From Spongilla lacustris (taxonomy: Eukaryota; Porifera; Demospongiae; Spongillida; Spongillidae), in NCBI GenBank assembly GCA_949361645.1, contig OX442415.1, forward strand, positions 28,298,351 to 28,362,350: a stretch of 64,000 nt of DNA, read 5' to 3'. Below the pieces are notes generated by a model. It did not search any database. It saw nothing but the letters and a program-made list of their open reading frames with translations, and had not been told where the DNA came from. A program made the position numbers and the translations under genes. Below are positions 1 through 11,446 of the stretch, piece after piece (position 1 is the first letter of the stretch; every line of letters starts with the position of its first letter).

Positions 1-612
1 TCTAATACTACTCTAAATGATGTTTACATGTAGGCAATTTCAAATTTTATACCTTGTATCGTCCAAAATTCTGGGACCATTTCTGAAAATATGATATTCC
101 ATAGACTTGTACAGAAAATGGTCATGCTAATTAAGATATTCCATTAGTTATAACTAATGAACAGAGGGGGGTTAGAACTTTTGCCACCCTCTGAAACAAT
201 TCTACAACTATCCAAATAATATAATATATGAAAAAAATGTTGTCGTGAAGAATTTGGGGACCATTTTTAAAAATAGTAAATCAGTTTTGGTGCAATAAGG
301 CGCCATTTTTAAATGGCGTTTCTATGTGTTGCCATAGATATTTAGTAAAATCAAGGATATTCCATAGTTAATAAAATGAGACTAGCATTTTGCAAAGCTG
401 AAGTCGAGCAGAGGGCGTGGTGGGCCAGGTGCCGCCCCGTGCCGGGGGTAACTACTTACTTAACTGTACTAGTACATGCCATGGAATACTAAAAGCTTCG
501 AGTCTGTGTTTTCTGCAAGACAGATCGATGTATTGAAATGATGTTAGGCTGCTTACCTCGACCGGCTGCTCAGACAAGAGATGTAGGCCTACACGTAGCT
601 GTAGCTGGATCT
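1..612. other. AT-rich intergenic stretch, no gene seen
   Basis: No coding region, RNA gene or clear element is visible. Two diverged copies of a GGGACCATTT-containing segment (about 70-106 and 251-281) suggest an old internal duplication. The last part may belong to the 5' end of the retroelement that follows. Confidence 0.5.
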
Positions 613-685
613 GAGCTATCCGAGTGCATCCTGAGGTATCGAGACTCTACAGTGGCGACGAGGGTGCATGGGATAGCTAAGAAGG

Positions 686-1536
686 ATGGCAGGGGAGTAT
701 GACGCGTCAACGAAAGACTGGTTGAGTTAATACGTCGAGCGGCTACAGAACATTTCTTCCTGACAAATAAAGTGGAAGCCGAACAGAAAAAAGACGCTTT
801 CCTCGCCTGTATTACATTTAGCCTGCTCCGAGCGCTCGTAGCACCCCAGAAATTGAAAGACCGAACGTACGAGCAACTGGTCGCAGCCTTAACGACACAC
901 GTAGCGCCTAAACCTCTAGTCATCGCAGAACGTACGGTTCCACAAACGGGACAAAAGGAGGGATATGTGGTATGCAGCAAGTTTGCAGAACTGTGCGTTT
1001 GATGCGACGTTATCAGAGACGCTGAGAGACAGGGTGTTCTTTGGTATGAGGGACGAGGGGGTACAGAAGAGACTCCTCACAAAGGCAGACCTCACTTTTG
1101 CCAAGGTGCTGGAGACAGCGGAAATAGCGGAAAGGGAGACTAAAGACGCGCAGAACAGTTGCAGAGTGTCACAAAACAGGAAGTACATCAAGTGGCAGCA
1201 CCACCAAGAAGGGGGAGACCGTCAGGCCTAGGGGCTTGCAACAGGTGTGGAGGAACACATGATACTCAACAGTGCAGGTTCAGAAACAAAGTTTGCATGA
1301 AATGGGGGCAAATTGAGAGGGCGTGTTGTGCAAAGAAAAGGGCAGAAGGAACAGGTGTTGGAAAGGGTGTACCCACTAGAGACCACTCTGTGAAGGAACT
1401 AAAGGGGGACGATGAAAGCAAAGAAGAATGGGACAGACTGGAATGGGGATCACTACATGGCCTAGCAAAAGACAAGAGAAATGGAATGAAACAGAGGACA
1501 ATGGGTAAACCTATATGTATATGGAGTTCATCATGA
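686..1536 (+). pseudogene. Ty3/gypsy gag remnant (capsid and zinc knuckle), frameshifted
   Basis: The plus strand reads as a retrotransposon Gag in several frames. An ATG at 686 is followed by a TAA at 728. The reading then continues through a capsid-like stretch containing LVAPQKLKDRTYEQLVAAL and KPLVIAER (about 770-930), shifts frame near 960-1000 (LSETLRDRVFFGMRDEGVQK), and shifts again near 1160-1200. The end carries a CCHC-type zinc knuckle (CNRCGGTHDTQQC, about 1236-1275) followed by a second, damaged one (KVCMKWGQIERAC), in which Trp stands where Cys is expected. In the family this protein packages element RNA into cytoplasmic particles. Here at least one stop and two frameshifts make it non-functional. 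Family assignment rests on the capsid plus CCHC pattern; no protease or reverse transcriptase follows in the same orientation. Confidence 0.75.
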
Positions 1537-1639
1537 ATGAACAACTGCTATGTATCAAATACCTCTCCCTGTACCCTTTTACAGGATTGTACTGCTGTAC
1601 ATGTATAGTTCATGTCTCTACTCAAAGCATGGCTTTATA

Positions 1640-1998
1640 ACCGGACCTCTTCTGTAGTTTTGGGTGGCCATCCCTCCTGAATAGGCTGAAACACCCTTGC
1701 TAACACCAGGTCCCTTAATTGTTGTTGTTCTTCCTAATTCTGCCACCTCGACCAGGAGGGTTTGTAGTTGGGAATGTCCCTCCTTCCTCCTCATCCATTT
1801 GTGCCATCTGCATGTCGGCCACCACTGGGAGACATGAAAGTGCATCAGCATTTGTGTGCTGAGTGGTACTCTTGTACCTGATATCAAGACAGGGCTAGCC
1901 TACCGCATATACCAATGCAACCGTGCTGCTGTCACTGCTGGTAATCCCTTTTCTGGGTTGAGAATGGACACCAAGGGATGGTGGTCTGTGAAATGGGG
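1640..1998 (-). pseudogene. Ty3/gypsy pol remnant: RNase H to spacer region
   Basis: Read on the minus strand, about 1998 to 1945 encodes HFTDHHPLVSILNPEKG, and about 1890 to 1820 encodes YKSTTQHTNADALSCLP. These match the end of the reverse transcriptase/RNase H module of Ty3/gypsy Pol, where TDH-PL and TQHxNADALSRLP are hallmark blocks. The two blocks are separated by a frame change and an in-frame stop. Integrase is absent. The orientation is opposite to the adjacent gag, so this is either a second element or an inverted piece of the first. Confidence 0.75.
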
Positions 1999-2140
1999 AG
2001 GAACTGTGATGTCCGGAAACATTCAGTGATTAGAGATATATAGGATCACGTGTGTGTATGTGATTACGTGTATGATTCAGTATAATGAATGAATGGTTGT
2101 TGATGTTGTGAGCTATCCGAGTGCATCCTGAGGTATCGAG

Positions 2141-3178
2141 TGTCTGAGAAACCAGCCTAGGATGCCATTGCATGTGGTTGAATCTTTTGAAACATGATCA
2201 CATGTACATGTACAACAATGCTTTGTTGTGACACCTGCAGTTAAATTAACACAACAGTAACGCTACATTACATCCATAGTGACATCCATGCACATGCACT
2301 GTTCCTTCTGATTGTTCCTGCAGCTAGTGAGCGTTGTATGTAAAAAATCAATTTAAGCTGACACTTGAACTCCCTGAAATAAAAATGCAGTGATTACTAG
2401 AATACACCTGAACACACATATTGCATACTGTAGAAGAGAACAGGTTAACTTACGTCCTTTTCTTCAACCCAATATAAGTGTCTTCTTAACCACTTTACAA
2501 CACTAGATAAACTATTCTTCCATGCATGGTATTATTCAGTTTTATTTTGTTTTTTAAAAACAAACCCAGCTAGCTTACCTTTTTCCTTTCAAACACGATC
2601 CTTTCAGCCGGATAGTACTTCATTTGTCATGCGCTATAAGATGAGAGCCGGGGCCAGTGGGGTGAATGGGGATAAGGGGAGGAAAGGAGAGAGGAGGAGC
2701 GAGAGTGATGGGAGGGAGGGGGAGGTAGGAAAATTGACGGGATGAGGAGGGAGGGAGATGGAAGGGGAGGTAAGGAAATTGAAGGGAGGAGGAAAAGAGA
2801 AAGTATTATTTTGTACAGGTTGTGGTGGCAGTTTGTATATGCCAAAACATTGAGTGTCTGACTGGCTAAATACAATTGAGGGATTCATGAAAGTTTGTGT
2901 TATGATGTTCTACTTCCATTGCTGCAGTATTATTGTAGGAAGTCTTCCCTTCATATGTACAGTTAAATGGCATGTTTGTGAACCCTGGATTAATTGACAG
3001 AACAGCAAGTGACATGCCACGTGTACACCAGGGGGTAGGTGCGGTAAATCCCTGATGTTATAGGAAGTACATGCATGTAATGGTGTGCTTCTTGTACACG
3101 TAATATCTGTAGCAAATGCATGACTGGAAACCGTAAGTGATACTGGCAGATGTTGCCTATTCCTGCCTCCTCCTCCCC

Positions 3179-3180
<2 letters not shown>
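2141..3180. other. Non-coding stretch with a purine-rich block
   Basis: No gene is supported. About 2640-2805 is a G/A-rich imperfect repeat (GGGAGG-type), whose complementary strand gives spurious Pro/Leu/Ser-rich open frames. The remainder is unremarkable AT-rich sequence. Confidence 0.6.
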
Positions 3181-3258
<78 letters not shown>

Positions 3259-3270
3259 TGAGTACATGTA
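3181..3270. repeat. (TG)n microsatellite
   Basis: A nearly pure TG dinucleotide run, degrading to TATGTG at its right end. His/Thr-repeat open frames on the other strand are artefacts. Confidence 0.97.
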
Positions 3271-4700
3271 TGTGTGTGTGTACATACATGTAAACACCTG
3301 CTGATCCTATCTTATTTTGATGTTTGTACAAAGTAACAAAGGCCCAATGTCATGAATTTTGTTGTGTGGCCAGACTGTGCTGATAAAAGGTCTAGGTCTG
3401 TACTTACAGTGAATAATCTCATGCACAATGCCATGTATCTTTGTGCAAATACAACCCCTAGGCCTGGTTTTGCTGGTTGTCCTAGGGAATAGCTGTGTCC
3501 TGGAAGTTCAGAGTATGTTAACAGATGTGCAGCACTACTACTTGTGTCCATACATGTATGTACATTTTTGGTGAGCCCCAGGGTTATTCTATTGCCTGTC
3601 TACTTGTTGCCAGCTAGGCTTGGAGTACTATAGTTGAGAGCCTTACTGTTGACAGTAATGAGAGCAAGGTACTACATGTAATGCCGTGCATACTAAGAAT
3701 GAAAACCTTTAGGGAAGGCCAACAGTATAGGGAGAAGGCCAACTATATAGGGAGAAGGCCAACAGTATAGGGAGAAGGCCAACTGACCAACAGTATAGTA
3801 TATAACATGTACATGTACATGTAAGTTGTCAAGGGAGGTGTGCCCATACATGTATGTACGAAGTGGGCCCATAAGGTTATTCTATTTGTGATAACTAATG
3901 CAAACACTAAATGGGCATGGGCCAACCTACATTTACATGTAGCATAGCCCCAGACTAATTATCCCTTGTTAGGCCAGTAGCTACATGTAGCTTAGGGTTG
4001 GCTTGTGGTTTCCTTGTCCACACAATGGATGTGGTTGCTTTGCAAAACTTAGGTAACCACTAAAATCACTACCTATCTTTGAAGTACCCACTGCATGTAC
4101 ATGTAGTGACCTACAGCCAAAAAAGTTGCATGAAGGGCATAAGATGACTTGGCTACATACATGTATAGAAGGGTTAAGGTGACCACACGTAGGTAACATG
4201 TTGCGTGCAACTCAAATGAATATAGCGCATGGTAGCCTTTTAAAGCACAGCCTCATATGCAAATGTAGTAATATTAAATTTACCAGAACTTTTGTGTAGG
4301 TAGTCAGGGTTAGGGGTTATACCTGTATCTGATAGCCACCAGATAAGACCATTTTTGAAATTAGTCCTGGGTACATATACTAGGTACAGGATTATGTAAC
4401 AGTAGATGGTGTCTATAAAGATAGACAATAGTACATGTAACAAAGAGTACATGTACAAGTTAATGTACCTCTCCAGGCCCTTAAACAGAAGTACTTTAAC
4501 ATGCATGTTCAAAGACCTCTGATGGAGCCGTCACACAAGTGATGCATTGTATGTGTACAAAGGACACCTCCCCCCTTATGGGGGATTTGGAGAGGTGATC
4601 CAATGACACCACCAACACCCCTCCAGGGGAGTGAGGAAGTGTCCTCAGCACCAATGCATGTAAACAAAAATTAGCATGTCCAAAAATACCATGCGTACTC
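3271..4700. other. Non-coding stretch with a small minisatellite
   Basis: Nothing coding is recognised. About 3713-3790 contains four copies of a roughly 20-bp unit (TATAGGGAGAAGGCCAAC), the same unit that is amplified at 11640-11850. ACATGTAC-type palindromic words are frequent. Confidence 0.6.
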
Positions 4701-4923
4701 TAGTGCATGTAGCCACTAACACAATAGCCCCCAAACAGCCATTAACACACCTGTTATCTGTCGTCACTGTGTTCAAAGGACTGGGGAAGTAGCCAGACCA
4801 GTAAATACTTTGGTTTGTAGTACTGTAGTTTGTAGGTCTTCATTGATCCTCTGCTCCTCCAGTAGTATGGTAGCTCTCTCCTGGTAGATTGTTGTGTCTT
4901 GTTGTGGTTGTACAGCAATCTGT

Positions 4924-4991
<68 letters not shown>

Positions 4992-5056
4992 ATGTACATG
5001 CATGTGTGTGTTTGTGTCCAAATTATTATTATTAATATCTGATGTATATGGATGTA
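4701..5056. repeat. Tandem flank duplication, copy A, left part (interrupted by transposon)
   Basis: This segment, including its (TG)n run at 4921-4989, is repeated nearly base for base at 10930-11343. Copy A resumes after the transposon at 10826-10929 and is split by it exactly at a TA dinucleotide (5055-5056). Copy B is unbroken, so it preserves the pre-insertion sequence. Confidence 0.9.
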
Positions 5057-5108
5057 CAGTAGCGGTCATAAAAAAGTTTCCGTAACGTTGCCGTACCGTG
5101 CCGTGCAA
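5057..5108 (+). repeat. Left terminal inverted repeat of Tc1/mariner element
   Basis: All 52 bases match the reverse complement of 10774-10825. The similarity ends sharply after GTGCCGTGCAA. Confidence 0.97.
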
Positions 5109-5306
5109 CTGCATGGTCATGGTAGTGCACGGGGCGTGCACGTTTATAAACTGCAGCGTCCTAATTACGGTCATAGCGGTCTCAACGGCGTTTGAAATAT
5201 TAATAACGGCGTTCTAATATTAATACGGTCATTCGGCGGTTCTAATTAACGTTCCAATAGAAACACGTGCATTTTTATCGCGCGTCAAAGCTTGTGTTGT
5301 GTGAAA

Positions 5307-8048
5307 ATGAGCAACGGATTGAGGACAGCACTGAAGATTTCACAGACTGGTAAGTTTGAAGATTTGATACATTTACATCGATCGTTCACGTTCACGTTCA
5401 TCGCATAGATAATTACTTTTTGGTGCACTGGGCTGAGGAAGACTCCGTATCCGTTATTTGTGGCAATGACATCCGAGGTGATCAGAAAGAGGGGGGATCC
5501 TGCAGCGTGAAGATTAATAAGAAGGATTATGTTGGGAAGATCGCCGCAAAAGGTAACGAACATATTTGTGGTTTTGCTAGTTGCATGTACCTGGTTAGTT
5601 GTGTAAACTCGCAATTAATTCATTATCCTGCGCTTGTAGGAACAAAGGAAGCGATGGCAACACTAGAGAGGGACTTCTTGAATGGGGTATATACACCGTT
5701 TGAAGTAGCGTGTACATCTGTTCAAGAAGAGCAGCAGGAGCAGCCATCAAAGGACAAGAGTCAAGCCCAGAAGAAGAAGAAGAAGAAGAAGAAGGCAATT
5801 GCAGAGCAGCAGGAGCAGCCTTCAGATGTTAGTGAGCAAGGCACAAGTCAGGGGAAGCCTAATAAGAAAAGGAAGACTGATGGAAAAACCTCGAAGCCAA
5901 AGGGAAAGATGCTTGTAGTGACTCCAATGGATCTAAGTAAGGGATGACAATGTTACAGTGCTGTAAAGTGTACACTACATGTACATACATATTGTTGTTT
6001 TTAAAATACATGTAAATGTGCTAACTGTAACAAATTGTTACATATTGTATACTGCAGCTGCTACCACCTCCACACAACCTATTGTTCTGGATTGTGCCAG
6101 CAAGGATACATGTAGGTTGTTTAATGTCCTGCTTATGCACCACTAAAGTGAACTGATATCCATATTGCAGCTCTCCCAAATCAGCCTACCACCTCCACAC
6201 AACCAGTCGTTCTGGTGGATTGTGCCAGCAAGGATACATGTAGGTTGTCTAATGTCCTGCTTATGCACCACTAAAGTGAACTGATATCCATATTGCAGCT
6301 CTCCCAAATCAGCCTACCACCTCCACACAACCAGTCGTTCCGGATTGTGCCAGCAACGATACATGTAGGTTAAGTTTGTAATTTTATTTTAATATGGCAT
6401 TACACACACACACACACACATTACGCAGCTAATACAGTGCCACCTAGTACATGCACTCCAAATCGAAAACGTTTAGTGGAGGAATCTGACAGTGAAAGTT
6501 TGGACAATAGCATGGACGTATCCCTTCCAGGTAATTACATTATCTTGTTACAGTTGTATGACACACAATTAGAAGATGTATTCAAATACATGTACATGTG
6601 CACTTTACATGTACATGTAGGGCTGGATCCTTTGATACTACACATGACAGTACAGGAGATTTTGGAACGACTCTCGGTGGTGGAAAAGGCATTAGGCATT
6701 CAAGTGCAACAACCAGATTTTCTAGGTCGTCATGGTGAACATACTCAATTCTGTAAGCAACATATGCTTTTATTTGTTGTCACACATGCTAATGGGTACA
6801 TGAGCATGCTTATTTAATTTCAGTGGCACCCACATCTCTATTTGGCCACAACCGATCTACATTGCTGCAAGTGTCTCCTTCACATGGTGAGTTGGAAGGA
6901 AAAGCAAATAGACAAATGTTCCAATTGCTTTTCCTTGTATAGAAACTGCATGTTCCAGCAGAGTATCATCTGGAACATTTGGATATGGCTACAATCGGCA
7001 GTTATCAGTTCTACCACCCAGCCAGCAGTTACACGTTCGCCCATCTTCAAGTTTCAGCCAGTCAGTACCACCATCTCCAAGTTTCAGCCAGTCAGTACCA
7101 CCATCTCCAAGTTTCAGCCAGTCAGTACCACCATCTCCAAGTTTCAGCCAGTCAGTACCACCATCTCCAAGTTTCAGCCAGTCAGTACCACCATCTCCAA
7201 GTTTCAGCCAGTCAGTACCACCATCTTCAAGTTTCAGCCAGTCAGTACCACCATCTCCAAGTTTCAGCCAGTCAGTACCACGATCTTCAAGTTTCAGCCA
7301 GTCAGTACCACGATCTTCAAGTTTCAGCCAGTCAGTACCACCATCTCCAAGTTATGGCCAGCCCATTCAACCATCTGGCCAGCCAGTTCAACCATCTGGC
7401 CAGCCAGTTCAACCATCACCTACATGTAGATACGGCCAGCCAGTTCAACCATCTCCTAGATACGCCCAGCCCATTCAACCATCTCCTAGATCCCTTTACT
7501 ACAACCAACAACACACTGCATTGTCAACACAACAAACTATTCTACACGACGAGTACGATCCTACATGTATGATCTACCATGAGGATCTCCCAGAACAAGA
7601 TGCTATTCCTTCTGCTGCAGTGGCAAATCCAAATGTACAAGCACCTGGCACGTTGAGAAATCATAACCAGTTTGAGCTACCAGAACCACTGCCATTACCA
7701 ACTGTACCAGCTGGCAAGGCATTGCCGTCATCTGCCATTAACAAAGGTGCCCTGTCAAGTATTGAAGTAGTGCTTCAGAGCAATTTTAAACTAAGTGGTG
7801 AGGGTAAAGCTGGCACATTGGCACAAGTATTGGCCAGGGAAGCAATATTTGGAGAAGATGTGATGAAGAAATGCACACCTTTTGGGAACAGCCATCTTAA
7901 TGCACTTCCAACTGCTGAAATGAAACTGTTAAAGATGGTGATGTTCAAGCAGTTTCCACAGTTCCATCGCTGCCCACAGGAATTTGAACTGATATGGAGC
8001 AAGTGTGTGACTGCTGTTCAGCAGTCGTGCAAGCGGCTGCGCGTGTGA
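5307..8048 (+). CDS. Transposon passenger gene: BEN-domain-like protein, ten exons
   Basis: Exons by GT-AG signals and phase: 5307-5349, 5409-5552, 5640-5936, 6058-6111, 6171-6239, 6299-6364, 6429-6530, 6621-6752 (6651 is an alternative start), 6824-6886, 6943-8048. They sum to 2,076 nt, exactly 691 codons plus TGA, with every junction in phase and no internal stop. Order of regions: an N-terminal segment (about 16-85; YFLVHWAEEDSVSV, then CSVKINKKDYVGKI) like those of some metazoan BEN proteins; Lys runs (about 106-114 and 137-155), likely nuclear localisation signals; three repeated Thr/Ser/Pro exons; a short helical stretch (VQEILERLSVVEKALG); ten copies of a 10-residue repeat, SPSFSQSVPP; a Gln/Pro region; and a C-terminal domain (about 590-690) with LAREAIFGEDVMKKCTP and CVTAVQQSCKRLR, which resembles BEN domains. 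BEN domains bind DNA or chromatin partners. Function in transposition, silencing or host regulation is unknown. The exon structure is confident; the BEN label is from memory of the fold's sequence pattern and is moderate. Confidence 0.8.
6058..6364 (+). repeat. Tandemly triplicated exon/intron unit in the passenger gene
   Basis: Three consecutive exons (6058-6111, 6171-6239, 6299-6364), with the intron between copies, share almost the same sequence: CACCTCCACACAACC, then GATTGTGCCAGCAA, then a donor at ACAT|GTAGGT. All have phase-1 boundaries, so any number of copies keeps the frame. The second and third copies are nearly identical, including the intron, which points to recent unequal exchange. 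Confidence 0.85.
7051..7350 (+). repeat. In-frame 30-bp coding minisatellite in the passenger gene
   Basis: Ten tandem 30-bp units (GTTTCAGCCAGTCAGTACCA plus ten more bases) keep the reading frame and encode a Ser/Pro/Gln-rich decapeptide, SPSFSQSVPP. Variants are mostly single substitutions (CCATCTCC/CCATCTTC, CCACCA/CCACGA). The repeat is probably a disordered linker. Confidence 0.95.
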
Positions 8049-8187
8049 AAGTCACACACGAACTATGCTGGTAATTTATTTTTATTGTATGTTCTAGTGC
8101 ATCATTTCATTACATCAGTTCTTGCTACATATGTACATACATACAAACAAGTACATACACATATAAATATATATAAGCCAACAATCT

Positions 8188-9470
8188 TAACTCCATCACC
8201 ACTGCCTCTAACCATTATGTCCGGGAAAACACCCCACCCAGACCTACAAGTTAACCCCATCACCACTGCCTCTAACCATTGTTATGTCCGGGCAAACACC
8301 CCACCCAGACCTACAAGTTAACCCTATCACCACTGCCTCTAACCATTGTTATGTCCGGGCAAACACCCCACCCAGACCTACCAGTTAACCCCATCACCAC
8401 TGCCTCTAAACATTGTTATGTCCAGGCAAACACCCCACCAAGACCTACCAGTTAACCCCATCACCACTGCCTCTAACCATTGTTATGTCCGGGCAAACAC
8501 CCCACCAAGACCTACATGTACAAGTTAACCCCATCACCACTGCCTCTAAACATTGTTATGTCCGGGCAAACACCCCACCAAGACCTACATGTACAAGTTA
8601 ACCCCATCACCACTGCCTCTAACCATTGTTATGTCCGGGCAAACACCCCACCCAGACCTACAAGTTAAATCCATCACCATTGCCTCTAAACATTGTTATG
8701 TCCGGGCAAACACCCCACCAAGACCTACATGTACAAGTTAACCCCATCACCACTGCCTCTAACCATTGTTATGTCCGGGCAAACACCCCACCCAGACGTA
8801 CCAGTTAACCCCATCACCACTGCCTCTAAACATTGTTATGTCCAGGCAAACACCCCACCAAGACCTACATGTACAAGTTAACCCCATCACCACTGCCTCT
8901 AACCATTGTTATGTCCGGGCAAACACCCCACCCAGACCTACAAGTTAAATCCATCACCATTGCCTCTAAACATTGTTATGTCCGGGCAAACACCCCACCA
9001 AGACCTACATGTACAAGTTAACCCCATCACCACTGCCTCTAACCATTGTTATGTCCGGGCAAACACCCCACCCAGACGTACCAGTTAACCCCATCACCAC
9101 TGCCTCTAAACATTGTTATGTCCAGGCAAACACCCCACCAAGACCTACATGTACAAGTTAACCCCATCACCACTGCCTCTAACCATTGTTATGTCCGGGC
9201 AAACACCCCACCCAGACCTACAAGTTAAATCCATCACCATTGCCTCTAAACATTGTTATGTCCGGGCAAACACCCCACCAAGACCTACATGTACAAGTTA
9301 ACCCCATCACCACTGCCTCTAACCATTGTTATGTCCGGGCAAACACCCCACCCAGACCTACCAGTTAACCCCATCACCACTGCCTCTAAACATTGTTATG
9401 TCCGAGCAAACACCCCACCAAGACCTACATGTACAAGTTAACCCCATCACCACTGCCTCAAACCATTGTC
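8188..9470 (+). repeat. 67/73-bp minisatellite inside the transposon
   Basis: About 18 tandem units of 67 bp, or 73 bp when an ACATGT insertion is present, each containing ACCCCATCACCACTGCCTCT and GGGCAAACACCCCAC. A higher-order pattern of two to four units is visible between 8480 and 9440. It lies between the convergent 3' ends of the passenger and transposase genes. The series of nearly identical short open frames it generates are phase copies of the repeat, not genes. Confidence 0.95.
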
Positions 9471-9521
9471 TATAACCACTGCCAATATTGTTATTCATAC
9501 ATACATACAACATTGTTGTCA

Positions 9522-10600
9522 TCAATACCCAGTTGCAGCACCATTAAGTTCAATAACTTTTGGTATTACTTTTCGCAGGTGTCCAATGTATCTGCGGCAT
9601 TTTTCAACATCTACTGTCTTCCAGAAGTCTTGAATCCCTTCAATCAGCTCGTCCTTTGTCCTTGGCTTCACTTCACGTCGCATATACTCCTTAAGTTCAT
9701 GCCAGAGGTTTTCAATGGGGTTGCAGTCAGGAGACTCTGGTGGCGTTCTCCACCAGTTGATACCACTGTCATCTATAAATTGCTGTGTCATCCTTGACGT
9801 GTGCTTAGGATCGTTGTCCTGCATAAAACGGTGGCCTGTCGGGTATACAGCTCTAAGGAATCGAATTAACCCCTGCTTCAATATTTCCATGTAGAAGGCA
9901 GAATCCATGATGCCCTCAAATATACATATAGATGTAGCTCCACCTTTGCTACCAGCCCATACGTGTACTTTAATAGGGTGTTTGGGTCTACAGTAAAAAT
10001 TAAAAAAAAAAGAACAAGTGAAACATGTACATTAACTATTTTCCCAACATCAACATCTTACCTAGGTTTGTTCCTTGGTTGTTGACCGCGCTTGTGGCAA
10101 CAGAACCTACGATGAGTCTCCAGCTGCACAGTACACTCATCGGTCCATATCACGTCTTTAAAGCCATTTTGAGCTTCATGCAAAACTGCTTTTGCCCATT
10201 CTAACCTCTTAAGTTTGTTCTGGTCCCGTATGAGTTGGCAGTACGCGCTCCCCCTGAACGTCCAGCCTAAAGCACTTCTACAGCGCAGGATCGTTCTTAA
10301 TGACACGTAGTGCCCTCGAGAAAACAGAAGTGCATGTAGCTGGGAAGCAGTGGTTTCATCATCCTTTTCCATTTGCTCATCAACGATCTTCATAATCTCG
10401 GGTGTAATCTTAGATCTTCTACCACTTCCTGGCCGTCTGCCAATAGACCCCGTAGCCTTGTACCGTTTGATAAACTTCAGGATGCCTTGTCTGGAAGCCT
10501 TCATGCCCTCTTCCATAAGACGCTTCTCTATTGCGGGCGGGTTTAATCCTTTTAGGAAATAGTACAAAATACGTAGCTTCTTGTACGACGAGAACACCAT
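9522..10600 (-). CDS. Tc1-type DD34E transposase, two exons
   Basis: This enzyme excises and reinserts the element by cut and paste. Exon 1 is 10600-10062 and exon 2 is 9987-9522, separated by a 74-bp intron (donor GTAAGA, acceptor ACTGTAG). Joined, they give 334 residues plus stop, the usual Tc1 length. Residues about 5-100 hold the paired helix-turn-helix DNA-binding region with a GRPR-like linker (GRRPGSGRRS). The catalytic residues are Asp154 (IWTDE), Asp237 (MQDNDPKH) and Glu272 (SPDCNPIENLW); the last two are separated by 34 residues, the Tc1 DD34E signature. The splice junction falls just before the conserved PKHPIKVHVWAG block. No stop or frameshift is present, so it could be active. 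The start was chosen at the first Met (MVFSSYKKLR), 174 bp from the TIR. Confidence 0.95.
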
Positions 10601-10773
10601 CTTTACGACCGCACGTGTATAGAATGAATTACATCGATCGAGGGTTAATTTAGGCTTAGGGGCGTGACTTGCACGGCCGTTTCTATAGCGTCGAGTGTTT
10701 TAACACTCAAGGTGATGCTCGCGCCATTAACGTTACGTTATAAAACGGCGACTGGACGGTTACGGCCCGCCCA

Positions 10774-10825
10774 TTGCACGGCACGGTACGGCAACGTTAC
10801 GGAAACTTTTTTATGACCGCTACTG
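10774..10825 (-). repeat. Right terminal inverted repeat of Tc1/mariner element
   Basis: Perfect inverted partner of 5057-5108, followed directly by the TA target duplication. The transposase ATG lies 174 bp inside, so the TIR-proximal region probably holds its promoter (inference). Confidence 0.97.

Positions 10826-11446
<621 letters not shown>

Larger units (their letters stand above)
612..2140 (+). mobile_element. Degraded LTR retroelement bounded by short direct repeats
   Basis: An identical segment of about 31 bases begins GAGCTATCCGAGTGC at 613-643 and recurs at 2110-2140. A gag remnant starts just after the left copy, and a purine tract (about 1993-2008, GAAATGGGGAGG) followed by TGTGATGTCC precedes the right copy. 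That order (LTR end, gag, purine tract, LTR) is what a Ty3/gypsy element would leave after large deletions. No full-length LTR pair can be aligned, because the rest of the left flank does not match the right one. An RNase H remnant on the opposite strand (1640-1998) conflicts with a single simple element, so nesting or rearrangement is likely. Confidence 0.5.
5057..10825. mobile_element. Tc1/mariner transposon with spliced transposase and passenger BEN-like gene
   Basis: The element is 5,769 bp, bounded by 52-bp perfectly matching terminal inverted repeats beginning CAGTAGCGGTCATAAAAAAG, with a TA duplicated on both sides (5055-5056 and 10826-10827). The intact empty site is present in copy B of the flanking duplication (GATG-TA-CATGTAAG at 11338-11349). 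Inside, the transposase gene runs leftwards from the right end and a ten-exon gene runs rightwards from the left end. Both start codons lie within 250 bp of their TIR, and the genes converge on a minisatellite (8188-9470). Typical Tc1 elements are 1.3-2.5 kb with only a transposase, so the size and cargo are unusual. Perfect TIRs, an uninterrupted transposase and an open passenger frame suggest recent activity. Motifs resembling the TIR (CGGTCAT) recur at about 5169 and 5226 and might be extra transposase-binding sites (inference). Confidence 0.95.

Noticed and set aside
8346..9441. A ladder of similar 60-62-codon open frames
   Set aside because: They are phase-shifted readings of the 67/73-bp minisatellite, each ending at the same repeated stop.
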